Positions 44,199 through 52,392 of a stretch of DNA of 64,000 nucleotides are shown here, piece by piece; positions within the stretch are counted from its first letter, which is position 1; every line of letters starts with the position of its first letter. The stretch covers positions 1-64,000 of the forward strand of contig CAMAXI010000012.1 of the NCBI GenBank assembly GCA_945862165.1, written 5' to 3'. Below the pieces are notes generated by a model. That model did no database searches. It saw nothing but the letters and a program-made list of their open reading frames with translations, and was not told the DNA's origin. Both the position numbers and the translations under genes were made by a program. Source of the DNA: Chryseobacterium gleum. Lineage in GTDB: Bacteria; Bacteroidota; Bacteroidia; Flavobacteriales_D; Crocinitomicaceae.

Positions 44199-45553
44199 AT
44201 TTCCAAAATTCCTATTCTACGACCGATTACCTTTTCTTCTTTAGGAACGAACCAAAGTAAAATAAATCCAATTAAAAAGAAAACGCCAATTGAAATAACC
44301 GAAAAACGTAAATCTCCTGTTACAGCTTCAATCATTCCGAAGAAAAATGTACCTAACACAATTCCTAATTTTTCTGTAACATCATAAAAAGAGAAATAAC
44401 TTGCATGGTCTTTTGTTTCTGGTAAAAATTTAGAATAGGTTGAACGTGCAATCGCTTGTACTCCTCCCATTACTAATCCCACTGTAGCAGCTAGTATGTA
44501 AAACTGTACTGGTGTTGTGATAAAATAAGCACCAACACAAATACCCAACCAAATAGAAATGGATAACATTAAAGTTTTTATATTACCGATTTTACTAGAT
44601 AGTCGTGACATACAAAAAGCACCAAAAGCACCTAATATTTGAATCAATAAGATTGCGATTATTAATCCGGACTTTTCACCACCTTTAGGCCAATTGATTT
44701 CTTTCGAAGCGAAAATAGTTGCCATTAACATCACTGTTTGCACCCCTGTATTGAAAAAGAAAAAAGAATATAAATATTTCTTTAATCGTTTAGTTTTCTT
44801 GAATTTACGATAAACGATGTATAACTCTCGGAATCCTCGCCATAAACCTCTTTTCGGCTTTCTACCATAGACATTGTTAGGTAAAACACGATAGGTAATT
44901 TGACTAAAAACGATCCACCAGACACCTACAAAAACAAAACACCATTTGGTCGGATAATCTAATACTTGAATCCAAACGAGACAAAGAATTAGCAGTAACA
45001 TAGATCCAAAATACCCCATACTGAACCCCAGAGCGGAAATTTTATCTTGGTCTTGTGGTTCTGCAATTTCAGGTAAAAAAGCATTGTAAAACACCAAACT
45101 ATTCCAAAATCCGATACTTCCAAAAAAGACGGACAACATCCCTAATTCTATATGGTCTGGATTAAACCAAAATAAGGAAATACAAGCGAATGAACCTAGA
45201 TAACAAAAGAAACGCATAAATTTCTTTTTACTACCTGTGTAATCAGCAATCCCAGATAACATTGGTGAAAGAAAAGAAACAACTAAAAAAGAAGCTGAAA
45301 GAACGAAAGAAAGTAAAACAGAATTTGTTATGTTTAAACCAAGAAAATCTACTTTAATAGCTACTCCAGCTGGTAATTCTAATTCTTTTGCTTTTTCAAC
45401 CGTAGTTTTGAAAAATTTTGCTTTGAAATTATTCGTAGTGACTGTATCATAAAAAATTGGGAAAATAGCGGAGGAAATCACCAAATTATAGACAGAATTC
45501 GCCCAATCGTAGAATACCCAACCTCTAATTATTTTTTTATTTCCTTTTTCCAT
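44195..45553 (-). CDS. MFS transporter, UMF1/Atg22-like
   Basis: 452 residues from the ATG at 45553; a TTG nine codons upstream gives a less likely start. About 12 membrane helices are visible. The start segment IIRGWVFYDWANSVYNLV is the hallmark of the UMF1 family related to yeast vacuolar effluxer Atg22, and GGVQAIARSTYSKFLPE is the conserved motif between helices 10 and 11. It probably exports small molecules such as amino acids. It overlaps the LRR gene by four bases and lies 97 bases after the lysine/alanine-dehydrogenase-like gene on the same strand. Confidence 0.92.
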   Translation of the reverse strand: MEKGNKKIIRGWVFYDWANSVYNLVISSAIFPIFYDTVTTNNFKAKFFKTTVEKAKELELPAGVAIKVDFLGLNITNSVLLSFVLSASFLVVSFLSPMLSGIADYTGSKKKFMRFFCYLGSFACISLFWFNPDHIELGMLSVFFGSIGFWNSLVFYNAFLPEIAEPQDQDKISALGFSMGYFGSMLLLILCLVWIQVLDYPTKWCFVFVGVWWIVFSQITYRVLPNNVYGRKPKRGLWRGFRELYIVYRKFKKTKRLKKYLYSFFFFNTGVQTVMLMATIFASKEINWPKGGEKSGLIIAILLIQILGAFGAFCMSRLSSKIGNIKTLMLSISIWLGICVGAYFITTPVQFYILAATVGLVMGGVQAIARSTYSKFLPETKDHASYFSFYDVTEKLGIVLGTFFFGMIEAVTGDLRFSVISIGVFFLIGFILLWFVPKEEKVIGRRIGILEI

Positions 45554-45650
45554 TATTTTAGATGAAAGACATTTAGACAAAAAATTTAAACATAAATAAA
45601 TCTATAAATAATTTGGTCTTTGCTCTTTGTTCTTTCTGTCTTTGTTCTTT

Positions 45651-46865
45651 TTAATCATTTACATATTCCTGTAGGTAAGCAAAACCTTCAGTTAATTCAC
45701 CGTCTAATGTTGTTTCACTCCCTCTTCCGATAATATTATCTGGATCTCCGTTGAAAAATGTTGGTAAAATAAATTGGATAAAGTCGTTCCCGAAATCTTC
45801 CGAAGCGTCTTTTGGTAATTCACAAGGAAGATTATCAACCGCCATAACTGTTATAGTGCCATCTTGTTGGTAATCTGTTTCTTCCGATGTTTTTGGATTG
45901 TATCCGTAAATTGGATCCGCAATTGTACTTGGTCTTAATGTAGAAGCAATTGGCCCTGCAATATCACAAGAAATGTCTGCAACTACTTTTAATCGTAAAT
46001 TCTCTTTCTCTAAATCTTCTTTCGTTAATAAATCGGGTGATTTATTCGACCAAAAATGACACGCAACATACATATCCGATTGATCAATGTAGGTAGGAAG
46101 TATGGATTTAAAGTCAGATGGATTTGTGTAAAATTCTTTTTTATCGAATTCTTTTCCTTCTTTTTGTGCATAATAATCACCTACTTCTAGATGTGTAAAA
46201 ACTGCTTGATTAAACTCTTTTGATAAATATTCATTCGGAGCAACTTCCATGATTGGTAATAAATGTAAAATTTCCCTTGCACCAAATCCTACCCTACCAA
46301 ATCCTGTTGCAACCACCTTTGTATTTGCAGGAAGTACCACTTTTTTTAATTCTTCTTCTAATTCTTTTCGGTCATGACATTCAGATGCTTTTTTCAGCGA
46401 AAATAAATTATTCTTCAATCCAAAAGCTCTAAAACCATTGTAGCACCCTACGATTCCTGCATAACGCCCAAAACCGATTAAACGTTTTCCTACTTTGTTT
46501 TTAAGTACTTCATAATCAATTAGTTGTATTTTTTTAGCGAGAATTTCTTGCAATAATTTTTTATTGTAGGATTGTTTTTTTATCGTATGCGAGAAGAACA
46601 TAAAGCGTTTATTTGGAATCAATGCTGAAACCGGCACTTCTTTTACACCCATAATTAAATCACAAGTAGACAAATCTTCCTGTACAATAATTCCTTTTTC
46701 GGTGTATTGATTATCTGAAAAACTTCGAATTGGACTCGGTTGAACTACGATTTCCACTTGTGGATATTCTGATTGAATTCTTTCACATTGATCCGGAGTT
46801 AAAGGCACACGAAAATCAGCTGGCACCTTTCCTTCTCTAATAATTCCAATTTTAAACTTTTCCAT
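45651..46865 (-). CDS. Saccharopine/alanine dehydrogenase-like NAD(P) enzyme
   Basis: 404 residues. The N-terminal part (IGIIREGKVPADFRVPLTP) is the AlaDh/PNT substrate domain, and the Rossmann motif is VVATGFGRVGFGAREIL near residue 200. ADISCDIAGPIASTLR and TIADPIYGYNP resemble the lysine-forming saccharopine dehydrogenase of yeast more than bacterial alanine dehydrogenase. The reaction cannot be fixed from sequence: lysine or alanine metabolism is likely. The gene begins three bases after the KdsC-like gene stops, so it belongs to the operon from 49558 downward. Confidence 0.75.
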   Translation of the reverse strand: MEKFKIGIIREGKVPADFRVPLTPDQCERIQSEYPQVEIVVQPSPIRSFSDNQYTEKGIIVQEDLSTCDLIMGVKEVPVSALIPNKRFMFFSHTIKKQSYNKKLLQEILAKKIQLIDYEVLKNKVGKRLIGFGRYAGIVGCYNGFRAFGLKNNLFSLKKASECHDRKELEEELKKVVLPANTKVVATGFGRVGFGAREILHLLPIMEVAPNEYLSKEFNQAVFTHLEVGDYYAQKEGKEFDKKEFYTNPSDFKSILPTYIDQSDMYVACHFWSNKSPDLLTKEDLEKENLRLKVVADISCDIAGPIASTLRPSTIADPIYGYNPKTSEETDYQQDGTITVMAVDNLPCELPKDASEDFGNDFIQFILPTFFNGDPDNIIGRGSETTLDGELTEGFAYLQEYVND

Positions 46866-46868
46866 ATT

Positions 46869-47558
46869 TTACAATGTTCCCAGCGGAGCTGGCAATAAAT
46901 AATTATCTATAAATTCTCTAACACAACCTTGCCCACCATTCAGGGATAAAATTATATCTACTTGTTTTTTAACAACTTCTACAGCATCTGCAGGACAAGC
47001 AGAAAAGCCTACTACACGCATGATACTTAAATCATTAATATCATCTCCAATAATTGCGACTTCTTCTAAAGAAATTTGCATTTCTTCTATCCAAGATTCC
47101 AATACAGAAATTTTAGAATCACGTCCAACATAACAACGTTTCATTCCTAACATTTCAGCGCGTTTATGCACTAATCCGCCTGTAAATCCGGAAGAAATAA
47201 TTCCTAATTCTACCTGACCTTGTTTAATTACCTCTATAATCCCCATACCGTCTTTGGTATTGAATTTCTTTTGTTGATCAGCACTTTCAGAAAAAAACAT
47301 CCCGCCGTCTGTCATCACCCCATCTACATCTAGAATTAGCAATTTGATTTTAGCTAATTTTTCTGTCAGATACTCATTTTTAAAGAGTGGTTTGAATAAA
47401 AGCGCGTGTAAGTCCAATTCGTACTCTTCCGTAATCGCTTCCAACTCCACCAAGGGAATTTCGGTCACGCTTTCTACTTGAAAATCAGCTAAAAAAGACT
47501 CGAAATCTAAACCGAATTTTGCACAAATCCCTCGGATATTTTGTTCTAAAAAAACCAT
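46869..47558 (-). CDS. KdsC-like HAD phosphatase with N-terminal extension
   Basis: 229 residues, whereas KdsC is usually about 170-190. Residues ~71-229 form the HAD phosphatase domain: LLILDVDGVMTDGG with Asp77 and Asp79, GIISSGFTG, and GDDINDLSIM. This fits Kdo-8-phosphate phosphatase. The first ~70 residues are an added helical domain ending in YELDLHALLFKPLF, which resembles the C-terminal part of XRE-type helix-turn-helix domains (inference). It starts exactly where the DAHP-synthase-like gene ends, with no gap. The actual substrate may be Kdo-8-phosphate or a related sugar acid. Confidence 0.8.
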   Translation of the reverse strand: MVFLEQNIRGICAKFGLDFESFLADFQVESVTEIPLVELEAITEEYELDLHALLFKPLFKNEYLTEKLAKIKLLILDVDGVMTDGGMFFSESADQQKKFNTKDGMGIIEVIKQGQVELGIISSGFTGGLVHKRAEMLGMKRCYVGRDSKISVLESWIEEMQISLEEVAIIGDDINDLSIMRVVGFSACPADAVEVVKKQVDIILSLNGGQGCVREFIDNYLLPAPLGTL

Positions 47559-48557
47559 TTATACAATGTTATAACCCACGCTAGTTGCTACTGGTCGTAA
47601 GGAAGAAATTAAACTTTCAAATTCTGCATGATTCAACTGTTGGGAAGCATCTGATTTAGCTACCGATGGATCTGGATGAGTTTCAATTAACAAACCATCA
47701 ATCCCCATAGCTACACATGCGCGTGCTAAATCCGCTACACCATAGGCATATCCCATAGCGTGACTTGGATCCAATATAATGGGTAAGTTTGTATGTTGTT
47801 TCAACCAAGCTACACCGCATAAATCTAATGTGAAACGAGTGCCTGTTTCAAACGTACGAATTCCACGTTCACATAAAATCACATTTGGATTACCACCTGA
47901 AAGAACAAACTCGGCTGCTTGAACAAACTCTTGTAAAGTTGTCCCAAAACCTCGTTTAATTAATATTGGTTTTTGTGTTTTTGCACATGCGCGAAGAATT
48001 CCTTGGTCATACATTGCTTTTGCACCTACTTGAATAATATCTGAATAAGCAATAACTTCATCAATTTGTGTTGCGTCACGTACTTCCGTAATAACAGTCA
48101 AACCAAACTCATCCCGCATTTTTGCCAATAATTTCAATCCCTCTAGCCCTAATCCTTGGAAACTGTATGGACTAGTTCTTGGTTTATAACATCCTCCACG
48201 AAGTACATTAAGACCTAAACCGCTAATAAAAGTGGAGGAAGCTCGAATTTGTTCTTCACTTTCCACAGAACAAGGTCCACCAATAATTACCGTATTCTTT
48301 GTATCCCCACCAATCAATACATTTCCGAACTGAACAGAACGTTTTTTGGCGGAAAATTTACTTGAGGCTAATTGTAAATCATTTGGAAACACCCAAGAAT
48401 TCACCGTTTTATCTACTAATCTCGCTGGAACTTCTTTTACTCCTGAACCTGTAATCAAATAGTTCTCCTGTTCATAAACTATATGAAATGCTTGGATTTC
48501 TGAAGCAATTTGGGCTGCTTCAAGTCCAGTAATATTTTTTTGTAGTTGAATAATCAT
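47559..48557 (-). CDS. 3-deoxy-7-phosphoheptulonate synthase, type I-beta
   Basis: 332 residues: an N-terminal ferredoxin-like domain (~1-65) and a TIM barrel. Motifs are GPCSVES (94-100), KPRTSPYSFQG (125-135), IQVGAKAM, KRGFGTT, CERGIRTFE and DPSHAMG. KPRTS is the erythrose-4-phosphate-site signature of DAHP synthase; Kdo-8-P synthase has KANRS there. It would feed aromatic amino acid synthesis, but its neighbours are a KdsC-like phosphatase and an epimerase-CBS protein. It overlaps the upstream gene by four bases (ATGA) and abuts the downstream one. Confidence 0.92.
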   Translation of the reverse strand: MIIQLQKNITGLEAAQIASEIQAFHIVYEQENYLITGSGVKEVPARLVDKTVNSWVFPNDLQLASSKFSAKKRSVQFGNVLIGGDTKNTVIIGGPCSVESEEQIRASSTFISGLGLNVLRGGCYKPRTSPYSFQGLGLEGLKLLAKMRDEFGLTVITEVRDATQIDEVIAYSDIIQVGAKAMYDQGILRACAKTQKPILIKRGFGTTLQEFVQAAEFVLSGGNPNVILCERGIRTFETGTRFTLDLCGVAWLKQHTNLPIILDPSHAMGYAYGVADLARACVAMGIDGLLIETHPDPSVAKSDASQQLNHAEFESLISSLRPVATSVGYNIV

Positions 48558-49558
48558 ATTTCTCCTCGAATTAGGTTCACAAAAGTAACAATTCCTACAG
48601 CATTTAATCCTTCATTCAAAACAGGTAAATAAGTTATAGGAAATGCATATTTTTTTATGAGTTGTAACATATCGTTGACAGTAGCTGTCTCTTGAATTCC
48701 AACCGATGCAGTATTAATCATCGATGATACATCCAAATTAGAAAGGTCATTTATCGAATGTAGTAATGTTTTACGGACATCTGCATTAGAAACCAGACCT
48801 ACATATTCATTATTTTCCTTAACAACGAGCGCAAATCCAAGCTTTCCTTTTTCAATCGTTTCGAGTACATGCTTAAATGATAAGTCTTTTAAATCAATTA
48901 CCGGACTTTCTTCTAAAGGAATCATAAAATCAGACAAAACAAATTGAGACTCGACATTTCTTTTGGTAAGATTCATTAAAGCATGTCCAATACTAGGTCC
49001 ATTAAATAAATATGAACCAGATACAGAACTACTTACACCCATATTTCTTAGAATAAAAGAAACCTCACCATTTACACCACCATCTACATGAATGGATTTT
49101 GCAGGATACAATTTTTTGAATTTGCGAATTTTCGAGAAATTAAACGTATCAAATACTCCCCCACTTTGACCTGGAATCGTTGCCATTACCAAAATGAAAT
49201 CAAAATCTTCATATTCTTGAAAAACAGAAACATCTGTAGGTGTAATTACTGCTAAACCTTTTTTTCCTTTAAAATTAGAAGGTAATTCTATTTTTTCTTT
49301 TAAATCTTCGTATTGAAATGTTACATATTCTACAGGGTTTTCTCGAAGTAAATCCTTGTATTTACTCGGGTATGGGGTAATAATATGTAGGTCTATCGGT
49401 AAATCACACCAAGTTCTTATTTTTTTTATATCCTCAAAAACAGAAACGTCGTCATTACAATCCACATGTAATAAATCCACTTGATGTGCTTGTAAATCTA
49501 AAATAACGTCTTTGAGTGGACGTTTCTTATCGCTATAAATAGATGCAGAAATTTTCAT
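48554..49558 (-). CDS. Ribulose-phosphate-3-epimerase-like barrel fused to two CBS domains
   Basis: 334 residues. The first ~205 form a TIM barrel with the epimerase metal ligands conserved: His31 and Asp33 (LLHVDCND), His58 (IDLHII), Asp159 (IHVDGGV), and the phosphate loop PGQSGGVFD (129-137). The last ~120 contain a CBS pair (YVGLVSNADVRKTLL is typical of CBS in KdsD-type isomerases). The fusion is unusual. The CBS pair may sense a nucleotide. It is the first gene of the operon and overlaps the DAHP-synthase-like gene by four bases. Activity on pentose phosphate is inferred. Confidence 0.75.
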   Translation of the reverse strand: MKISASIYSDKKRPLKDVILDLQAHQVDLLHVDCNDDVSVFEDIKKIRTWCDLPIDLHIITPYPSKYKDLLRENPVEYVTFQYEDLKEKIELPSNFKGKKGLAVITPTDVSVFQEYEDFDFILVMATIPGQSGGVFDTFNFSKIRKFKKLYPAKSIHVDGGVNGEVSFILRNMGVSSSVSGSYLFNGPSIGHALMNLTKRNVESQFVLSDFMIPLEESPVIDLKDLSFKHVLETIEKGKLGFALVVKENNEYVGLVSNADVRKTLLHSINDLSNLDVSSMINTASVGIQETATVNDMLQLIKKYAFPITYLPVLNEGLNAVGIVTFVNLIRGEI

Positions 49559-49602
49559 TGTTTAAAAATACAAATTTTCAGTTTACAAATTACAGCACTT
49601 AA

Positions 49603-49618
49603 TTTAGCGCGCGCTAAA
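49603..49618. promoter_or_regulatory. Perfect 16-base palindrome, candidate operator
   Basis: TTTAGCGCGCGCTAAA is a perfect palindrome, GC-rich in an AT-rich region, between the divergent epimerase-CBS and TPR genes. It lies 45 bases upstream of the epimerase gene. A repressor or activator site is inferred only from symmetry and position. Confidence 0.45.
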
Positions 49619-49690
49619 ATTGAACTATAAACCGAAAAGTATCCCACTATTTTTCCTTAACTTTACTTATTGATACAGTTGATTAAACCC

Positions 49691-50407
49691 ATGAAAAACA
49701 CGGTATTCATATTACTTATTTCTTTTCTTTCTTCAGTACTATTCTGTCAGAAAGCTGCGGATTATTTGGATGCTGGTATTGCAAAAGAAGCAGAGGGTAA
49801 TTATAAAGCAGCGATACTCGAGTATAATAAAGCGCTAAAAATTAACACCCATTATACAGAAGCTTATGTGAATCGAGGTATTGCAAAAGCTTACCTTGGT
49901 GATTATCGCGGTGCAATTGCCGACTATAATCATGCTTTAGGAATTAATCCAAATTCTTCTGAAGCGTATAATTTACGTGGTGAAATACATACTATTTTAG
50001 GAGAATATAAGGAAGCTATTCGCGATTTTAATCAAACTTTACATTTAAATAAAAAACACGCAAAGGCTTTTTTTAATCGCGGGAATGCTTATCAAGCGAC
50101 TGGTCAATATAAACGTGCTATCAAAGATTATTTAAAATCGATAGCTATCAACAAATCATTTCCAAATGTGTTTTTTGAGCTAGGAAACGTGTATACGATG
50201 TTAGGTACTTATCCTGAAGCTATTACAAATTACGATCAAGCGATAAGTCTTAAAACAGATTTTGCACATGCATATATCGCAAGAGGAGTAGCAAAGATTA
50301 AAAGTGGAGAACAAGGTGGTTGTGGAGATTTTACAAAAGCAGAAGAATTAGGAGATAAAACGGTTCAATACATGATACAATTGTATTGTAGTAAGAAAAG
50401 TGATTAG
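49691..50407 (+). CDS. Secreted TPR protein
   Basis: 238 residues from the ATG at 49691; a TTG seven codons earlier does not fit the signal peptide. The signal peptide is MKNTVFILLISFLSSVLFC, possibly followed by processing at the Cys or at the next residues. About six classic tetratricopeptide repeats follow, each close to 34 residues with the pattern GxYxxAIxDYxxALxINPxxxxAYxxRG (for example GDYRGAIADYNHALGINPN). It is likely a scaffold in the periplasm or outer membrane. A repeat element follows directly. Confidence 0.88.
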   Translation: MKNTVFILLISFLSSVLFCQKAADYLDAGIAKEAEGNYKAAILEYNKALKINTHYTEAYVNRGIAKAYLGDYRGAIADYNHALGINPNSSEAYNLRGEIHTILGEYKEAIRDFNQTLHLNKKHAKAFFNRGNAYQATGQYKRAIKDYLKSIAINKSFPNVFFELGNVYTMLGTYPEAITNYDQAISLKTDFAHAYIARGVAKIKSGEQGGCGDFTKAEELGDKTVQYMIQLYCSKKSD

Positions 50408-50485
50408 TGACGGCCCTTCCTTTCGACAAGCTCAAGGTAAACTAGCCTCAGAGACCGGAGTGACAAGATATGAGTGAAGATTGAT
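50408..50485. repeat. Candidate intergenic palindromic element
   Basis: The stretch contains CCTTTCGACAAGCTCAAGG, a widespread intergenic motif type with palindromic ends, plus GAGTGACAAG (50458-50467), also found at 37716-37725. GC content is higher than its surroundings. Repeat status rests on motif recognition and one shared decamer. Confidence 0.35.
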
Positions 50486-50499
50486 GCTAAAATATATAA

Positions 50500-52392
50500 A
50501 TGAAGAAAAGTCAAGAAATATTAAAAAAATACTGGGGTTTCGATTCGTTTCGAAAGCTTCAGGAAGATATTATTGACGCTGCTATTTACGGAAAAGATAC
50601 CGTAGCTTTAATGCCAACTGGTGGTGGTAAATCCATTTGTTTTCAAATTCCTGGTTTGGCACGCGAAGGAATATGTATTGTTATTTCACCATTAATCTCC
50701 CTGATGCAAGACCAGGTAGACCAATTAGAAGCAAAAGGAATTCGTGCGAAAGCAATTACGAGCATGATGAGTTATCGCGAAATCGACATCACCTTGGACA
50801 ATGCTAAATTTGAAGGACTTGATTTTTTGTATACTTCTCCAGAGCGTTTACAATCGCGTTTATTTATTGAACGATTTAAACAGATGAATGTTTCCCTTAT
50901 TGTTGTAGATGAAGCACATTGTATTTCAGAATGGGGACATGATTTTCGTCCACCCTACCGTAAAATTGCGGATTTACGAAAACATCATCCGGAAGTGCCT
51001 ATTATTGCTTTAACTGCTACAGCAACCAAGGAAGTAAAAGAAGATATTATATTACAGTTAGATTTAAAAAACCCAGCTGTTTTTGAAAGTTCATTTCAAC
51101 GTGTTAATTTAAGTTACGAAGTTCATCAAGTTGAAAATAAAGATATTGCATTACTGAAATGGGTGCAAAAATTCCCGCACATGTGTGGTATTGTTTATTG
51201 TCAGACCAGAAAATCGGTTAAAGAAATCGCTAACTTTTTATATAATCATGGTATAAAAACTGGAATTTATCATGGAGGTTTAGATGCGATACAGCGCAAT
51301 CAAATGATGCAGTTGTGGATGAACGATGAAGTTCACCTAATGCTAGCTACAAACGCTTTTGGTATGGGGATTGATAAACCAAATGTTCGTTACGTAATTC
51401 ATTATGAATTTCCTAATAATATAGAGGCATATTTTCAAGAAGCAGGAAGAGCAGGCCGAGACGGGAAAGAATCACGTACGTTAGTGCTTTTAAATCAACG
51501 CGATATAGCAACTACCCATGATACTGTTGAAAAGCAATTCCCTCCTATTCAAACGGTAAAATCGACTTACAGAGCTTTGTGTAATCATTTAAAACTCGCG
51601 ATAGGTTCTGGCGAAAGAGAATCGTTCCCAATTAACCTGAAGGAGCTTTGTAAAAGTTTTAAATTGGAAGTAATTGAGACCTATCAATCCCTGAAAATAC
51701 TTGAAATGAATGGGGATATCTTATTCAACGAGAGTGTTTTTAATCCAACACGTGTAAAGTTTTCAGTTGGGAATACAGTAGTATACAGTTTTCAAATTAA
51801 ATATGAGAAAGTTGCAAAACTCATTAGTTTTTTGAGTCGTAGTTATCCTGGGATTTTTGATCACTTTTTTGATTTGGATGAATCCGTGTGCTGTTCCAAA
51901 CTTGGAATTACAGCTAAAGAGCTAGAAAATCAGCTTCGTTTTTTAGAACAAAATGGAATTATTGATATCACTTGGAAAAACGATTTACCGAAAGTTACAT
52001 TTCTACACGAACGATTGCCGGATGATTATATGCGTGTTTCAGACGAAGTATACCATAATCGTAAAATTCGTGCTTTCAGACGTTGGGATAATATGCAACA
52101 GTATTTATTGACCAATCATTGTCGTGAGCAATTCATTTTGCATTATTTTGGGCAAGAAGTACTTACATGTGGTAAATGTGATTATTGCAGAAATCTACGT
52201 AAAGAAAAAATAGCACAAACAAAATTAATTGAGTTAGTTCTTATTCAATTAGAAGAAAATTCTATGTCTTTAGAGGATCTTTTAGCTCAAAACCCGAGTG
52301 TAATTGAAGAACAAATGAAGCAAGTGTTGCAACATTTGATATTGGAAGAAGTTATTTTCTTTGATGGGAAATACAAGAAAAGTGTCGGTTAA
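50500..52392 (+). CDS. recQ: ATP-dependent DNA helicase RecQ
   Basis: 630 residues. RecQ unwinds DNA 3' to 5' in recombination and repair. The Walker A motif is MPTGGGKSICFQIPG (38-52), motif II is DEAHCISEWGHDFRPPYRK, and the second domain has QEAGRAGRDGK. The zinc-binding cysteines (NHCREQF and TCGKCDYC) come only near residues 540-565, after a ~200-residue winged-helix region, unlike E. coli where they follow the helicase core. No HRDC domain follows. This short form is known in Bacteroidetes. Its end abuts the convergent YihY gene with no gap. Confidence 0.95.
   Translation: MKKSQEILKKYWGFDSFRKLQEDIIDAAIYGKDTVALMPTGGGKSICFQIPGLAREGICIVISPLISLMQDQVDQLEAKGIRAKAITSMMSYREIDITLDNAKFEGLDFLYTSPERLQSRLFIERFKQMNVSLIVVDEAHCISEWGHDFRPPYRKIADLRKHHPEVPIIALTATATKEVKEDIILQLDLKNPAVFESSFQRVNLSYEVHQVENKDIALLKWVQKFPHMCGIVYCQTRKSVKEIANFLYNHGIKTGIYHGGLDAIQRNQMMQLWMNDEVHLMLATNAFGMGIDKPNVRYVIHYEFPNNIEAYFQEAGRAGRDGKESRTLVLLNQRDIATTHDTVEKQFPPIQTVKSTYRALCNHLKLAIGSGERESFPINLKELCKSFKLEVIETYQSLKILEMNGDILFNESVFNPTRVKFSVGNTVVYSFQIKYEKVAKLISFLSRSYPGIFDHFFDLDESVCCSKLGITAKELENQLRFLEQNGIIDITWKNDLPKVTFLHERLPDDYMRVSDEVYHNRKIRAFRRWDNMQQYLLTNHCREQFILHYFGQEVLTCGKCDYCRNLRKEKIAQTKLIELVLIQLEENSMSLEDLLAQNPSVIEEQMKQVLQHLILEEVIFFDGKYKKSVG

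Noticed and set aside
47559-48557. Kdo-8-phosphate synthase as the identity of this gene
   Set aside because: It has KPRTS rather than the KANRS motif, and an N-terminal ferredoxin-like domain, both DAHP synthase features.
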